Below are positions 54,279-63,735 of a stretch of DNA of 64,000 bases, one piece after another. The DNA comes from Mesorhizobium carmichaelinearum (GTDB lineage Bacteria > Pseudomonadota > Alphaproteobacteria > Rhizobiales > Rhizobiaceae). The DNA lies in assembly GCF_900199455.1 (NCBI RefSeq), contig NZ_FZQR01000002.1:372001-436000 (forward strand), given 5' to 3'. A program made the position numbers and the translations under genes. Numbering within the stretch: the stretch's first letter is position 1; each line of letters begins with the position of its first letter. A model generated the notes under the pieces. It searched no databases. It was not told the DNA's origin and was given only the letters and a program-made list of their open reading frames with translations.

Positions 54279-54437
54279 GCGCCCCCCTCTGCCCTGCCGG
54301 GCATCTCCCCCACATGGGGGGAGATCGAATGTCACGCCGGCTTTCGCCAATCTCCAACGTTTGAAGGCGAGCGGGGCGCTCGAACCGCCAATCTCCCCCC
54401 TCGTGGGGGAGATGTCCGGCAGGACAGAGGGGGGCGC
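54279..54437. repeat. Palindromic intergenic repeat element of rhizobial type
   Basis: Two 35-base arms at 54279-54313 and 54403-54437 are inverted copies with only two mismatches; each begins or ends in GCGCCCCCC. Each arm is also part of an inner hairpin: CTCCCCCACATGGGGGGAG at 54304-54322 and CTCCCCCCTCGTGGGGGAG at 54393-54411. Such double-hairpin elements are scattered between genes in Rhizobiales genomes. Here it lies inside the transporter-to-anmK unit and may affect mRNA ends. Confidence 0.85.
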
Positions 54438-54470
54438 CAAGGATCGCAGCCTCTCAAGTGGAGGTCGGCA

Positions 54471-55469
54471 TTGACCACCCTCGCCAAGCTCTTCGACCGC
54501 GCGTTCGCACCGCTGGAAGCCGCAGTAGCCGCCAAGCGCATCCCGGGCGGCGTACTCGGCATCGTCGACAAAAATGGCCACCGCATCACCCGCTCAATCG
54601 GCTCGGCGCAGCTCGTGCCGAAGCAGCGGCCGATGACCGTCGAAACCTGGTTCGACCTGGCATCCCTGACCAAGGTGATCTTCACCACGCCGCGCATCCT
54701 GGCGCTGGCGGAAGACGGCGTCATCGATCTCGACGCGCCGCTGATCTCGGTGCTGCCGGACCTTCGCCAATATGATGCAGGGGCCTGGGAGCGGAAGGTG
54801 ACGTTTCGCCAATGCCTCGGCCATCAGACGCCGTTTCCGGCCGTGGAGCCGATCTACACTTACGGGCGTGACCCTGACCTGCTGCGCGCCTTCGTCCTGC
54901 AGCGCGAATGGCGCGCCCGTGACCCTGTCTATTCCGATATCAATTTCATCCTGCTCGGCTTCGCGCTCGAGCGGCTGTCAGGGAAAACGATCCGCGACAT
55001 GGATCCCGGCCTCGGATTCGCATGGTCCACGGAGCCCGACGCCGCCGCGGCGACCGAGGACTGCACCTGGCGTCACCGCGTCCTGTCCGGCGAGGTGCAC
55101 GACGACAACTGCTCTGCGCTGCAGGGCGCCGGTCATGCCGGCCTGTTTGGAACAGCCGCTTCGGTACTGGATTTCGCGCATGGGCTGCTGACCGGCGCAT
55201 CCGAGCATTCGACCGCGCTGATGCGCACGCCCTTGTCCGCCACCCGCACCCATGGTTGGGAACGCCCCAATGAGGGCTGGTCGGGTGGGTCATTGTGCAG
55301 CCCGGAAACCATCGGCCACACCGGCTTTACCGGCACGGGACTGTGGGTCGATTTCGACAGCGGCAAGGCCTGGACCTTGCTCACCAACCGGATCCATCCG
55401 ACACGTCATTTCGACAGCGGAATCGTCTCGCTGCGGCAAGCGGTCGGCGATCTCGTCAATGGACTTTAG
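54471..55469 (+). CDS. Serine hydrolase, beta-lactamase/penicillin-binding-protein family
   Basis: The 332-residue protein has the class C/esterase catalytic set: Ser65-x-x-Lys68 (SLTK), Tyr154-Ser-Asp and a C-terminal HTGFTGTG box in place of KTG. No signal peptide is seen, so it seems cytoplasmic. Beside murQ and anmK it could act on peptides or esters taken up with wall fragments, such as a D-amino-acid peptidase. The TTG at 54471 is chosen because GGAGG lies six bases before it; an open frame further upstream runs through the palindromic repeat and is not coding. Confidence 0.82.
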   Translation: MTTLAKLFDRAFAPLEAAVAAKRIPGGVLGIVDKNGHRITRSIGSAQLVPKQRPMTVETWFDLASLTKVIFTTPRILALAEDGVIDLDAPLISVLPDLRQYDAGAWERKVTFRQCLGHQTPFPAVEPIYTYGRDPDLLRAFVLQREWRARDPVYSDINFILLGFALERLSGKTIRDMDPGLGFAWSTEPDAAAATEDCTWRHRVLSGEVHDDNCSALQGAGHAGLFGTAASVLDFAHGLLTGASEHSTALMRTPLSATRTHGWERPNEGWSGGSLCSPETIGHTGFTGTGLWVDFDSGKAWTLLTNRIHPTRHFDSGIVSLRQAVGDLVNGL

Positions 55470-55479
55470 GAGCTCAATG

Positions 55480-56595
55480 ATGGAACCAATCTGGGCCGTT
55501 GGCCTGATGACCGGCACCGTGCTTGACGGCAATATCGACGTCGCGCTGATCAAGACCGATGGCGAGCGCATCGACGATTTCGGCACCTACAAGCTGATGC
55601 CCTATCCCCAATCGATCCGCTCCCTGCTGGAAGAGACGCTGACGGCGGCCAGAGCCTGGAATTTTGTCGGGCCGGAACCGGCGATCTTCCGCAAGGCGGA
55701 GGAAGCCCTGACGCGCGCCCAGTCGGCGGCGGTCAAGGAATTGGTCGAGGGCTACGGCATGACGATGGCCGATATCGGCGTCGTCGGCTTTCACGGCCAA
55801 ACCGTGCTGCATCGCGCGCCGCAGGTCGGACGGACTGGCCAGACGCGGCAATTGGGCGACGGCGAGCTGATGCATTCCCTATTGGGTACCAAGGTCGCCT
55901 ATGATTTCCGTTCGGCCGACATGCGCGCCGGCGGGCAAGGCGCGCCCCTGGCCGCCGCCTATCACACCGCGCTGATGCGCAGCGCCGGCGCCAATGGCGA
56001 GGTGGCCGTGCTCAATCTCGGCGGCGTTGCCAACATCACCTGGTGGGACGGCGCCGACAATGTCGTTGCCTTCGACACCGGCCCCGCCAACGCACCGCTC
56101 AACGATTTCATCAAGTCGAAGGGGCTCGGCGACATGGACCGCGACGGCGCGCTCGGCCGTGCGGGAACGGTCGACGAGGCAAGGCTCGCCAAACTGTTGC
56201 AGCATCCTTATCTCGTAAAACCCTATCCCAAATCGCTGGACCGGTTCGATTTCGGCGCAGCCATGGCCGACGGCCTCAACGCCGAGGATGGTGCCGCCCT
56301 GCTCACCGCCTTCACCGCCGGCGCCGTCGGCAAGGCGCTCGACCTCTTGCCACACCGGCCCAGGAAATTGGTGGTCAGCGGTGGTGGTCGGCACAATCCG
56401 ACGATGATGGCCATGCTGGCCAGCCGCGCCGGCGTCGAGGTGGTGCAGGCCGAGAGCCTCGGCTGGAGCGGCGATGCGGTGGAGGCCGAGTGTTTTGCCT
56501 TCCTCGCGGTGCGCGTGCTGCGCGGCCTGCCGATCAGTTTTCCAAGCACCACCGGCGCGCCGCAGCCGATGCGCGGCGGCAAGCTGGCCGGTTAA
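55480..56595 (+). CDS. anmK: Anhydro-N-acetylmuramic acid kinase
   Basis: The 371-residue kinase matches AnmK: the ATP motif [50 protein letters not shown] and [13 protein letters not shown]. It opens the 1,6-anhydro ring of anhydroMurNAc and phosphorylates it, giving MurNAc 6-phosphate for MurQ. Typical proteins have MSGTSLDG; here it is MTGTVLDG, so the serine is Thr. AGGAG at 55468-55472 precedes a pair of ATGs at 55477 and 55480; the second has the better spacing. It ends tail-to-tail with the GNAT gene. Confidence 0.93.
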   Translation: MEPIWAVGLMTGTVLDGNIDVALIKTDGERIDDFGTYKLMPYPQSIRSLLEETLTAARAWNFVGPEPAIFRKAEEALTRAQSAAVKELVEGYGMTMADIGVVGFHGQTVLHRAPQVGRTGQTRQLGDGELMHSLLGTKVAYDFRSADMRAGGQGAPLAAAYHTALMRSAGANGEVAVLNLGGVANITWWDGADNVVAFDTGPANAPLNDFIKSKGLGDMDRDGALGRAGTVDEARLAKLLQHPYLVKPYPKSLDRFDFGAAMADGLNAEDGAALLTAFTAGAVGKALDLLPHRPRKLVVSGGGRHNPTMMAMLASRAGVEVVQAESLGWSGDAVEAECFAFLAVRVLRGLPISFPSTTGAPQPMRGGKLAG

Positions 56596-57014
56596 GCCAG
56601 TTTCTTCTGCAGGAAGGTGCGGCTGCGGCCGACGGGAAAATCGGCCAGCGTGCCGAAGGGCTGATAGCCCTGGCGCTGGTAGACCTTGGCGGCGTTGGGA
56701 TTGAAGGTGTCTATCCAGGCATTTTGGCAGCCACGCGCCACGGCTTCCTGTTCGGCCGCGTCCAGCATCTTGGCGGCCATATGCTGGCCGCGCAGCCGCT
56801 CATCGACCCACAGCCATTGCACGTAGAGCCAGCCCCAGGCGGTGTAGCCCGAAATGCCGGCGACGACCGCGCCGCCCTCGTCGCGCACGAACACGGCCAG
56901 GGCCTGTCTTTCGGAAGCGCCGACGTCGCCGTCGTTGAACGCCGTCAGCTGTTCGCTGAGAAAGGCGAGGTCTTGCGGCAAGGGGTTTGCCGTCGTTTCG
57001 AGGGTCGTGTTCAT
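56592..57014 (-). CDS. GNAT-family N-acetyltransferase
   Basis: The 140-residue protein has the GNAT fold with acetyl-CoA motif [24 protein letters not shown] and a C-terminal [12 protein letters not shown]. The acceptor substrate is not visible. It is convergent with anmK, overlapping by four bases, and is not part of that operon. A stress- or small-molecule acetylase is possible. The ATG ending at 57014 is used. Confidence 0.8.
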   Translation of the reverse strand: MNTTLETTANPLPQDLAFLSEQLTAFNDGDVGASERQALAVFVRDEGGAVVAGISGYTAWGWLYVQWLWVDERLRGQHMAAKMLDAAEQEAVARGCQNAWIDTFNPNAAKVYQRQGYQPFGTLADFPVGRSRTFLQKKLA

Positions 57015-57082
57015 GGCTCTTTCCGGAATGCTCGGCTGGATCGGATTGGAGCGTTACGAGGCGTTAGGCCCTCACGCAACTT

Positions 57083-58471
57083 CTATGTCTGCTCTCGAAC
57101 TGAATGCGGATCGCCGCCATTGCGGAACTCGGACGCGGCAATGCCGTAGCGCTTGAGCTTGTCGTAAAACGTCTTGCGCGGCACGCCGAGCGCGTCGATG
57201 GCGCCGCGCACGTCGCCGCCATGATCGCGCAGCGCGTCGCGGATGAGCTGCGCCTCGTAGTGGCCGACGCGTTCGGGCAGCGAGGCGGCCGCTGGCTCCG
57301 GCGATTGCGGGGAAACCGCTTTCGTCTCGTCGTCCGGGCCGAGACCGAGCGCGACGCGATCGGCGAAATGCGCGAGCTCACGCACATTGCCCGGCCAGGC
57401 ATGCGACTGGAGATGATCGCTGACCGCGGCGTTGACCTTGGCAACCGGACGGCCGAAGCGCTCGGCCGCCTTGCCGAGGAAATGGCCGAACAGCATCGGG
57501 ATGTCGCCACGCCGCTCGCGCAGCGGCGGGATGCGCAGCGTCACCACGTTGAGGCGGAAATACAGATCCTCGCGGAAATCGCCGCGCTGGTCGGGCCGGC
57601 CGAGATCGACCTTCGTCGCCGCCACGACCCTCAGATCGAGGCGCCGGATCTCGTTCGAGCCGAGCGGCGTGAGGCTGCGTGTCTCCAGCACCCGCAGCAG
57701 CTTGACCTGCAGGGCCGGCGGCATGGATTCGATCTCGTCGAGAAACAGCGTGCCGCCGCTGGAATGTTCGACGCGGCCGATCCGCCGCCGCTGCGCGCCA
57801 GTGAAGGCGCCGGCCTCGTGGCCGAACAGTTCGCTTTCGATGACCGTCTCCGGCAAGGCACCGCAATTCAGCGCCACGAAGGGTTTGGCACGACGCCGGC
57901 CCCAGCGGTGCAGGAGGTCGGCCACAACTTCCTTGCCGGTTCCAGTCTCGCCTTCCACCAGCACGTCGACATCCATGTCGGCGATCTGGCGCAAGGTCTC
58001 GCGCAGCCGCCGGATGGCGGGTGCCTCGCCGATCAGCGGCAGGCCGTCGGCGGCCAGTGCCGCGGCTTCGCGCAGCCGCCGGTTCTCCATCACCAGCCGC
58101 CGCTTTTCGCTCGCCCGCTTCAGCGCCTCGACCAGGCGATCACCGGCATAGGGTTTTGGAATGAAATCGTAGACACCGTCCTTCAGCGCGGCCACCGCAA
58201 GATCGACATCGCCATGTCCGGTGACCAGGATCACGGGTATATCAGGGTCAATCGCCTTGATGCGATCGAACAGCTGCAGGCCGTTCATGCCCGGCATGCG
58301 GATGTCGCTGACGACGACGCCGTCGAAATCCCTGTCGACGACGGCAAGTGCGGCCTCGGCGGCATCGCGCGCCACCACGGTGAAGCCGGCAAGTTCGAGC
58401 AACTGCGTGGTGGCGTGCAGCAGGTCGGCATCGTCGTCGACGAGCGCGACCAACCCTGATCCCTGCGTCAT
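57083..58471 (-). CDS. dctD: C4-dicarboxylate response regulator, sigma-54 activator
   Basis: The 462-residue NtrC-type protein has a receiver domain (residues 1-125, phospho-accepting Asp in VVSDIRMPG), an AAA+ domain (residues ~145-375) with Walker A GETGTGKE and the sigma-54 contact loop GAFTGA, and a Fis-type helix-turn-helix at the end ([26 protein letters not shown]). It activates dctA, whose upstream region has matching palindromes and a sigma-54 promoter. The gene overlaps dctB by four bases (ATGA) and is transcribed away from dctA. Confidence 0.93.
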   Translation of the reverse strand: MTQGSGLVALVDDDADLLHATTQLLELAGFTVVARDAAEAALAVVDRDFDGVVVSDIRMPGMNGLQLFDRIKAIDPDIPVILVTGHGDVDLAVAALKDGVYDFIPKPYAGDRLVEALKRASEKRRLVMENRRLREAAALAADGLPLIGEAPAIRRLRETLRQIADMDVDVLVEGETGTGKEVVADLLHRWGRRRAKPFVALNCGALPETVIESELFGHEAGAFTGAQRRRIGRVEHSSGGTLFLDEIESMPPALQVKLLRVLETRSLTPLGSNEIRRLDLRVVAATKVDLGRPDQRGDFREDLYFRLNVVTLRIPPLRERRGDIPMLFGHFLGKAAERFGRPVAKVNAAVSDHLQSHAWPGNVRELAHFADRVALGLGPDDETKAVSPQSPEPAAASLPERVGHYEAQLIRDALRDHGGDVRGAIDALGVPRKTFYDKLKRYGIAASEFRNGGDPHSVREQT

Positions 58472-60276
58472 TCAATTCGCCTCAAATCGATGGTGAAGGA
58501 CGCGCCTTTGGCGCTGTCGGGATCGAGCCGCAGCGTGCCGCCCAATTCCTGGGCGATCTCCTGCGAGATCACCAGCCCGAGGCCAAGCCCCTTCTCCTTG
58601 GTGGTCTGGAACGGCATGAACAGATTGCCGGCCGCTTCCGGCCCGAGGCCTGGACCATTGTCGCGCACTGAAATCAGCACCCGATCGTCGCGCTCGGCGA
58701 GGTCGATCTCGATGCGGGGATCAGGCTGGTCCTTCATGGCGTCAAGCGCGTTCTGCATCAAATTGACCAGGATCTGCTCCAGCCGGATGCGGCTCGCCAT
58801 CACCACCGGCGAGGCGTTGCCGCGCGGCTTGACGATGGTGACGCCGGAATCGCGGATGCGGCCGGACAGCAGCGACAGCGCGCCGTCGATCGCCTCGCGC
58901 ACCGGCAAGGGCGAAGCGGCGACACCCGGCCGGCGCGCGAAGGTGCGCAGCGTGTTGGTGATGGCGCCGATGCGTTCGGTCATCGAGACGATCGATGTCA
59001 GATTGCCGCTTGCTGGCTCGGTCTTGCCAGTTTCGAGGAAACGGCCGGCATTCTCGGCATAGGTGCGGATCGCGGCGACCGGCTGGTTGATCTCGTGCGC
59101 CACGCCGGCGGCGATCTGGCCGAGGATAGACAGCCGGTTGGCCTGGGCAAGATCGTCGCGCAGCCGGCGGACCTTGGCTTCGGCATTTTCGCGCTCGGCG
59201 ATTTCGCCGGCAAGCGCGGTGTTGGAGCGCGTCAGTTCGGCTGTCCGTGTGCTGACCCGGCTTTCAAGTTCGGCATTCATGCGCGCCAGCGCCTCCTGCC
59301 GCAGACGGCGTGTGCGGCGGCGCCTTGTGAACACGTAGGCAAGCAGGCCGGTCAGCAGCAGCCCGAGCAGCGTCGTCAGCCGCGCCGTGTTGGCGGCGGA
59401 TGAGAGGGCGGCGTCGGCGGGCGTCAACAGCCAGAGGCGCCAGCCGGGGACCGCACCGGGCAGGTCCTGCACCACCTCGACGAACTGGCGTGGCTTTCCC
59501 GAACCGTCGATCGTCGCCAGGCCGTCACCGGCACCGCGCCGTATCGGCAGCGGTTCGAAGGCGGCGTCCGTCAGCTGCAGCTGCTCATGGGCGGCGGCGG
59601 CATCCTGGGCGGAGAGTGGCGCCAGCGCATGAAACCGCCATTCGGGCTCACTGGTGGCCAGCACGACGCCGCGTTCGTCGGTGACGAAAACCAGGAACCC
59701 GCTGGAGCGCCAATTGGCTTCGACACCGTCAAGTTCGACCTTCAACACCGCCACGCCCAGCGGCTTGCCGTTGTCGTCGACGCGGCTCGAAAGATAGAGA
59801 CCCGGCCGGCCGCTGATCGTGCCGAGCCCATACTGGCTGGCCGCGCCCTTGGCCATTGCCTCGTTGAAATAGTGGCGAAAATTATAGTCGATGCCGACAA
59901 AGCTCGTCGGCTCGCCGGCATTGCTGGCCGATATGGCGATGCCCGCCGTGTCGATGACATAGATGGCGGAGGCCGAGGCATCGCCGGCAATCGCCTTGAG
60001 CTTGTCGTTGAGGGCCGCTTCCTGCATCTTTCCGGCCCGGCGCAGTGCCCCGCGCACGGCATCGTCGCGGGCCAGCACCAGCGGCACCAGGCGCTGCTTT
60101 TCGATTTCGCCGGTCAGCGTTCCCGCCGCCAGCGGCAAAGCGGCGAGAGCGCCGTCGCGCAGATCATCCGCCGCCTGGCCAGAGGCGACGCGCCCGGCAA
60201 TGGCGATCGCGCCGGCCAGGATGGCCAGGGCGATGACGACGACAAGCCAGCGGCCATCGCGCAGCCGGCCAACCAC
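58468..60276 (-). CDS. dctB: C4-dicarboxylate sensor histidine kinase
   Basis: The 602-residue membrane kinase starts with a transmembrane helix ([17 protein letters not shown]), then a periplasmic double-Cache sensor of about 250 residues, a second helix ([17 protein letters not shown] near residue 295), a coiled-coil linker, a His-box ([15 protein letters not shown]) and an HATPase domain ([15 protein letters not shown]). It senses succinate, fumarate or malate with DctA and phosphorylates DctD. The start is a GTG at 60276; no ATG is in frame before it. Confidence 0.92.
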   Translation of the reverse strand: MVGRLRDGRWLVVVIALAILAGAIAIAGRVASGQAADDLRDGALAALPLAAGTLTGEIEKQRLVPLVLARDDAVRGALRRAGKMQEAALNDKLKAIAGDASASAIYVIDTAGIAISASNAGEPTSFVGIDYNFRHYFNEAMAKGAASQYGLGTISGRPGLYLSSRVDDNGKPLGVAVLKVELDGVEANWRSSGFLVFVTDERGVVLATSEPEWRFHALAPLSAQDAAAAHEQLQLTDAAFEPLPIRRGAGDGLATIDGSGKPRQFVEVVQDLPGAVPGWRLWLLTPADAALSSAANTARLTTLLGLLLTGLLAYVFTRRRRTRRLRQEALARMNAELESRVSTRTAELTRSNTALAGEIAERENAEAKVRRLRDDLAQANRLSILGQIAAGVAHEINQPVAAIRTYAENAGRFLETGKTEPASGNLTSIVSMTERIGAITNTLRTFARRPGVAASPLPVREAIDGALSLLSGRIRDSGVTIVKPRGNASPVVMASRIRLEQILVNLMQNALDAMKDQPDPRIEIDLAERDDRVLISVRDNGPGLGPEAAGNLFMPFQTTKEKGLGLGLVISQEIAQELGGTLRLDPDSAKGASFTIDLRRIE

Positions 60277-60378
60277 CTCGCGCAGCAGTTCGCGACCGGC
60301 AAACGCTGCGGGACCGCTATCGGTGCTTGCTTGCGGCGTCTGCCCTCTCCCTTTTTTCGCGGCTTAAGCGATCACTCT

Positions 60379-60396
60379 AATGCGAAATTCCGCCCA
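60379..60396. promoter_or_regulatory. Imperfect DctD upstream activator site
   Basis: The 18 bases around ATGCGAAATTCCGCC resemble the perfect DctD palindrome 31 bases further downstream, with several mismatches. Tandem DctD sites, one strong and one weak, are known before rhizobial dctA. Confidence 0.6.
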
Positions 60397-60409
60397 GGCA
60401 AACTTTTCG

Positions 60410-60427
60410 TGTGCGGAAATCCGCACA
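60410..60427. promoter_or_regulatory. DctD upstream activator site
   Basis: TGTGCGGAAATCCGCACA is a perfect inverted repeat (TGTGCGGA-AA-TCCGCACA), the form bound by DctD in rhizobia. It lies 64 bases upstream of the sigma-54 promoter, in the divergent region between dctB and dctA. Confidence 0.88.
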
Positions 60428-60459
60428 GGCATCCAGCGGAGGAGGCCGAAGAACGCCCA

Positions 60460-60473
60460 GAATCCCGGGATTC
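60460..60473. repeat. 14-base perfect palindrome between DctD site and promoter
   Basis: GAATCCCGGGATTC lies between the DctD site and the sigma-54 promoter, where IHF-bent DNA would normally form the loop. It may bind another protein or be incidental. Confidence 0.5.
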
Positions 60474-60490
60474 CGGGGCTTTCCCCGATC

Positions 60491-60506
60491 TGGCACAGCG
60501 CTTGCA
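60491..60506 (+). promoter_or_regulatory. Sigma-54 promoter of dctA
   Basis: TGGCACAGCGCTTGCA matches the -24/-12 consensus TGGCAC-N5-TTGC exactly. It lies 90 bases before the dctA ATG and downstream of the DctD sites. Confidence 0.93.
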
Positions 60507-60595
60507 AACTCCTTGTTAGCGGCGGGCGACCGGAACGCCGCGATGGGAGAAGTCACGCAGGGCGGGGTTCCGTCCATCCGGCCAGGGAGAGATCG

Positions 60596-61924
60596 ATGCA
60601 CATCGCAGACCAATCAGGCGCGCCCGCCGCGCAGCGCAAGCCCCTCTATGCCCAACTCTACGTGCAGGTGCTGGTGGCGATCACCGTCGGCATCCTGCTC
60701 GGCCACTACTATCCGTCGATCGGCGAGAGCATGAAGCCGCTCGGCGACGCCTTCATCAAGCTGGTCAAGATGATCATCGCCCCGGTCATCTTCCTGACGG
60801 TCGCGACCGGCATCGCCGGCATGAGCGACCTGCAGAAGGTCGGCCGCGTCGCCGGCAAGGCGATGCTCTACTTCCTCACCTTCTCGACGCTGGCGCTGAT
60901 CATCGGCCTTGTCGTCGCCAATGTCGTTCAGCCGGGCGCCGGCTTCAACATCGACCCGGCAACACTCGATGCCTCGACCGTCAACACCTATGCCGCCAAG
61001 GCGCATGACCAGTCGGTCACCGGCTTCCTGATGAACATCATTCCCGGCACCATCGTCGGCGCCTTCGCCGATGGCGACATTTTGCAGGTGCTGTTCTTCT
61101 CGGTGCTGTTCGGCATCGCGCTGGCGTTGGTCGGCGACAGGGGCGCGCCGGTGCTCAACTTCCTGCAGGCGCTGATGGCGCCGATGTTCAAGCTGGTCAG
61201 CGTGCTGATGAAGGCCGCCCCGATCGGCGCTTTCGGCGCCATGGCCTTCACCATCGGCAAATACGGCATCGGTTCGGTCATCAACCTCGCCATGCTGGTC
61301 GGCACTTTCTACGCGACGTCGCTGCTGTTCGTGTTCGTCGTGCTGGGTGCGGTCTGCCGTTACAACGGCTTCTCCATCCTGTCGCTGCTGCGCTACATCA
61401 AGGAAGAGCTGCTTTTGGTGCTGGGCACTTCCTCCTCCGAAGCGGCCCTGCCCTCGCTGATGGAGAAGATGGAGAAGGCCGGCGCCAAGCGCTCGGTGGT
61501 CGGGCTGGTCATCCCGACCGGCTATTCCTTCAACCTCGACGGCACCAACATCTACATGACGCTGGCCGCGCTGTTCATCGCACAGGCGACGAACATCCAT
61601 CTGTCGATGGGTGACCAGATCCTGCTGCTGCTGGTGGCAATGCTGTCCTCGAAAGGTGCCGCCGGCATCACCGGAGCCGGCTTCATCACGCTGGCCGCGA
61701 CGCTTTCGGTCGTGCCTTCGGTGCCGGTCGCCGGCATGGCGCTGATCCTCGGCGTCGACCGCTTCATGTCGGAGTGCCGGGCGCTGACCAACTTCGTCGG
61801 CAACGCCGTCGCCACGCTGGTTGTCGCGCGCTGGGAAGGCGAACTCGACGAGGCCAAGCTTGCCAGGGCTCTTGCCGGAACGGCCGATGACAGCCTGCCG
61901 GCGGATGTCGTCCCCGCCGAGTAA
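60596..61924 (+). CDS. dctA: C4-dicarboxylate transporter DctA
   Basis: The 442-residue membrane protein has eight or more helices and the sodium/proton-glutamate family re-entrant serine-rich motif [18 protein letters not shown], plus [15 protein letters not shown] for the substrate site. It imports succinate, fumarate and malate, the carbon source of nitrogen-fixing rhizobia in nodules. The ATG at 60596 follows GGGAGAG; the in-frame extension upstream crosses the DctD sites and the sigma-54 promoter. A strong terminator follows. Confidence 0.94.
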   Translation: MHIADQSGAPAAQRKPLYAQLYVQVLVAITVGILLGHYYPSIGESMKPLGDAFIKLVKMIIAPVIFLTVATGIAGMSDLQKVGRVAGKAMLYFLTFSTLALIIGLVVANVVQPGAGFNIDPATLDASTVNTYAAKAHDQSVTGFLMNIIPGTIVGAFADGDILQVLFFSVLFGIALALVGDRGAPVLNFLQALMAPMFKLVSVLMKAAPIGAFGAMAFTIGKYGIGSVINLAMLVGTFYATSLLFVFVVLGAVCRYNGFSILSLLRYIKEELLLVLGTSSSEAALPSLMEKMEKAGAKRSVVGLVIPTGYSFNLDGTNIYMTLAALFIAQATNIHLSMGDQILLLLVAMLSSKGAAGITGAGFITLAATLSVVPSVPVAGMALILGVDRFMSECRALTNFVGNAVATLVVARWEGELDEAKLARALAGTADDSLPADVVPAE

Positions 61925-61950
61925 TCCAGGCGATCGCATAGCAATGCAAA

Positions 61951-61987
61951 TGGCCGGAGGCTGCGATGCCTCCGGCCACTTTTTTAC
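61951..61987 (+). terminator. Rho-independent terminator after dctA
   Basis: TGGCCGGAGGC at 61951-61961 and GCCTCCGGCCA at 61968-61978 form a perfect eleven-base stem with a TGCGAT loop, followed by CTTTTTTACC. Confidence 0.95.
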
Positions 61988-61996
61988 CTTGACGTG

Positions 61997-63016
61997 TCAG
62001 CCATTGAAGTCCCGCCTCGCTTCTGGAAACGTGCTTGGACCGACGGGCATGCGGGCCGCCAGGCTACCATCGTCGAACAGCACAAGGCTGGCGGCGCCGA
62101 CCAGCCCGGCATGGCGGCCAAGCTGCGCCTGGACGACCGGCACGTCGCGATAGGCGCGCATGGCGCGCTGCCGGATGGTCGCCTCGATGACCGGGTGCAT
62201 CAGGTCGAGCCCGTTGGCGATGCCGCCGCCGACCACCAACACGTCGGGCGAATAGAGATGCAGCAGATTGGTGAAGCCGACGCCCAGCCAGCGCGCCTCC
62301 TCCTCGAGCAGGGCCAGAGCGAGGTCGTCCTGCAGCCGTGCCGCCTCGACCACATGGCGGCCGGTGACCTCGGCATTGGCCGAGAGACGCCGCAGCGTCG
62401 AGCCGTCGAAAGCTGATGTCGCAGCATTGGCGCGGCGGCCAAGTGCCGTGCCCGAGGCGATGGCCTCGAAGCAACCGACGACGCCGCAGACGCAGCGCTC
62501 GCCTTCGTTGGTGATGGTCATATGGCCGATCTCGGCGGCCAGCCCACGGCGGCCGTGCAGGATGCGCCCGTCGGCAACGACACCGCCGCCAATGCCGGTG
62601 GAAACCGTGACAAAGACCAGCGAGCGAGCGCCATGGCCGGCACCGAAGCGCCATTCGCCGAGTGCTGCCGCATTGGCGTCGTTCTCCAGCCGCACCGGCA
62701 GGCCGAGCCGGCGCTCGAGGATGTCGGCCAGCGGCACGTCCTGCCAGCCGGCCAGCGTCGGCGGCCCGACCGCGATGCCGGCCAGCGGATCGAGCGGTCC
62801 CGGCGCGCCGACGCCGACGCCGACAATGGCGAGCCCCGGCGCCTCGGCATGCACGGTTGCGGCCAGCGCCTCGATCTGGCCGATCACCACGTCAGGCCCG
62901 GCCTGCGCCTGCGTCGGCACCGCGGCGAAGGCCAGGATCTTGCCGTCACGGTCGACCAGCGCGGCACGAAGCTCGGTGCCACCAAGATCGATCGCGAGGG
63001 CGACTTCGATGCTCAT
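61997..63016 (-). CDS. ROK-family sugar kinase
   Basis: The 339-residue protein has the ROK pattern: ATP motif ALAIDLGGTELRAALVD, sugar-binding LENDANAAALGEW, EIGHMTI and the zinc-binding CVCGVVGCFE. It phosphorylates a hexose or amino sugar at the 6 position, likely glucose, GlcNAc, ManNAc or allose. It lacks the N-terminal winged helix of regulator-type ROK proteins. It overlaps by four bases an epimerase-like gene upstream, so a ketose or allose/allulose branch is possible. The substrate is not settled. Confidence 0.87.
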   Translation of the reverse strand: MSIEVALAIDLGGTELRAALVDRDGKILAFAAVPTQAQAGPDVVIGQIEALAATVHAEAPGLAIVGVGVGAPGPLDPLAGIAVGPPTLAGWQDVPLADILERRLGLPVRLENDANAAALGEWRFGAGHGARSLVFVTVSTGIGGGVVADGRILHGRRGLAAEIGHMTITNEGERCVCGVVGCFEAIASGTALGRRANAATSAFDGSTLRRLSANAEVTGRHVVEAARLQDDLALALLEEEARWLGVGFTNLLHLYSPDVLVVGGGIANGLDLMHPVIEATIRQRAMRAYRDVPVVQAQLGRHAGLVGAASLVLFDDGSLAARMPVGPSTFPEARRDFNG

Positions 63017-63735
63017 GCCGCGACCTTCAGCCCGTGCAGCCAACCGATGCGGCCGGCTAGGTCCTTGTCGCCGAAGGCGAGCGAACCCAGAACCACGGTT
63101 TCGGCGCCGGCGGCGCGCAGCAACGGCACCGTCTCGTGGCGGATGCCGCCATCGGCGGCAAGCACCACGGCGGCCTCGCGGCCGGCCTTTCTCAGGATGG
63201 CGCGGGTGGCGCCTAGCCTGTCGCAGGCTTTCTCCGACAGGCTCTGGCCCTTCACGCCGATCGCGGTGCCGAGCAGCGTGACGAAGGCGACCTCGGAGAC
63301 GAAAGGCGTCACCGCCTCGACCGGCGTTTCCAGCCTCAGCACGACGCCGGCCTCGGCGCCGAGTTCGCGGGCCAGCCGCACCGCGCGCAATCCCGCTTCG
63401 CCGTTCTCGGCATGGACGCTGATCATGTCGGCGCCGGCCTCGATGAACTGGCGTGTCTGCGCTTCGACGATTGCCGCATCGACCATCAGGTGGACGTGGA
63501 TGGGTTTGGCCGTCAGCCCGGCGATACGGGCGACGAGATCGGGGAAGAACAGGAAGGACGGCGCGAAATGGCCGTCTGCGACATCGATGTGATGCAGATC
63601 GACATGGGGTTCGATACGCCTCAAATCGCTCTCGAAATTGGCGAGATTGGCCGACCAGAGCGAGAATTCGGCGATCAACCGATCGCGCGGCAATGCTGCG
63701 ATGGCCGCGGGGCCTGACAGGGGCTTTGAAGTCAT
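63013..63735 (-). CDS. Ribulose-phosphate 3-epimerase family protein
   Basis: The 240-residue TIM barrel has the RPE pattern: the Asp-rich metal motif HHIDVADGHFAPSF, HVHLMVD, SVHAENG and a late phosphate loop AADGGIRHETVPLL. It is about 15 residues longer than typical Rpe at the N-terminus. Relatives include AlsE (allulose 6-phosphate epimerase), and the ROK kinase gene that overlaps it downstream suggests a hexose substrate rather than the pentose pathway. It also overlaps the upstream hydrolase gene by four bases. Confidence 0.83.
   Translation of the reverse strand: MTSKPLSGPAAIAALPRDRLIAEFSLWSANLANFESDLRRIEPHVDLHHIDVADGHFAPSFLFFPDLVARIAGLTAKPIHVHLMVDAAIVEAQTRQFIEAGADMISVHAENGEAGLRAVRLARELGAEAGVVLRLETPVEAVTPFVSEVAFVTLLGTAIGVKGQSLSEKACDRLGATRAILRKAGREAAVVLAADGGIRHETVPLLRAAGAETVVLGSLAFGDKDLAGRIGWLHGLKVAA

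Noticed and set aside
54126..54470. N-terminal extension of the serine hydrolase through the palindromic repeat
   Set aside because: The extra residues are encoded by the repeat and by the end of the ATPase gene in another frame; a good ribosome site precedes the TTG at 54471.
55252..55479. Upstream extension of AnmK inside the serine-hydrolase gene
   Set aside because: It is an out-of-frame reading of the hydrolase gene; the ribosome site at 55468-55472 fixes the start.
60380..60595. Upstream extension of DctA
   Set aside because: The extension overlaps the DctD site and the sigma-54 promoter, so it cannot be translated from that transcript.
61997..63016. NagC/XylR-type ROK regulator
   Set aside because: The protein begins directly with the kinase ATP motif and lacks an N-terminal winged helix.
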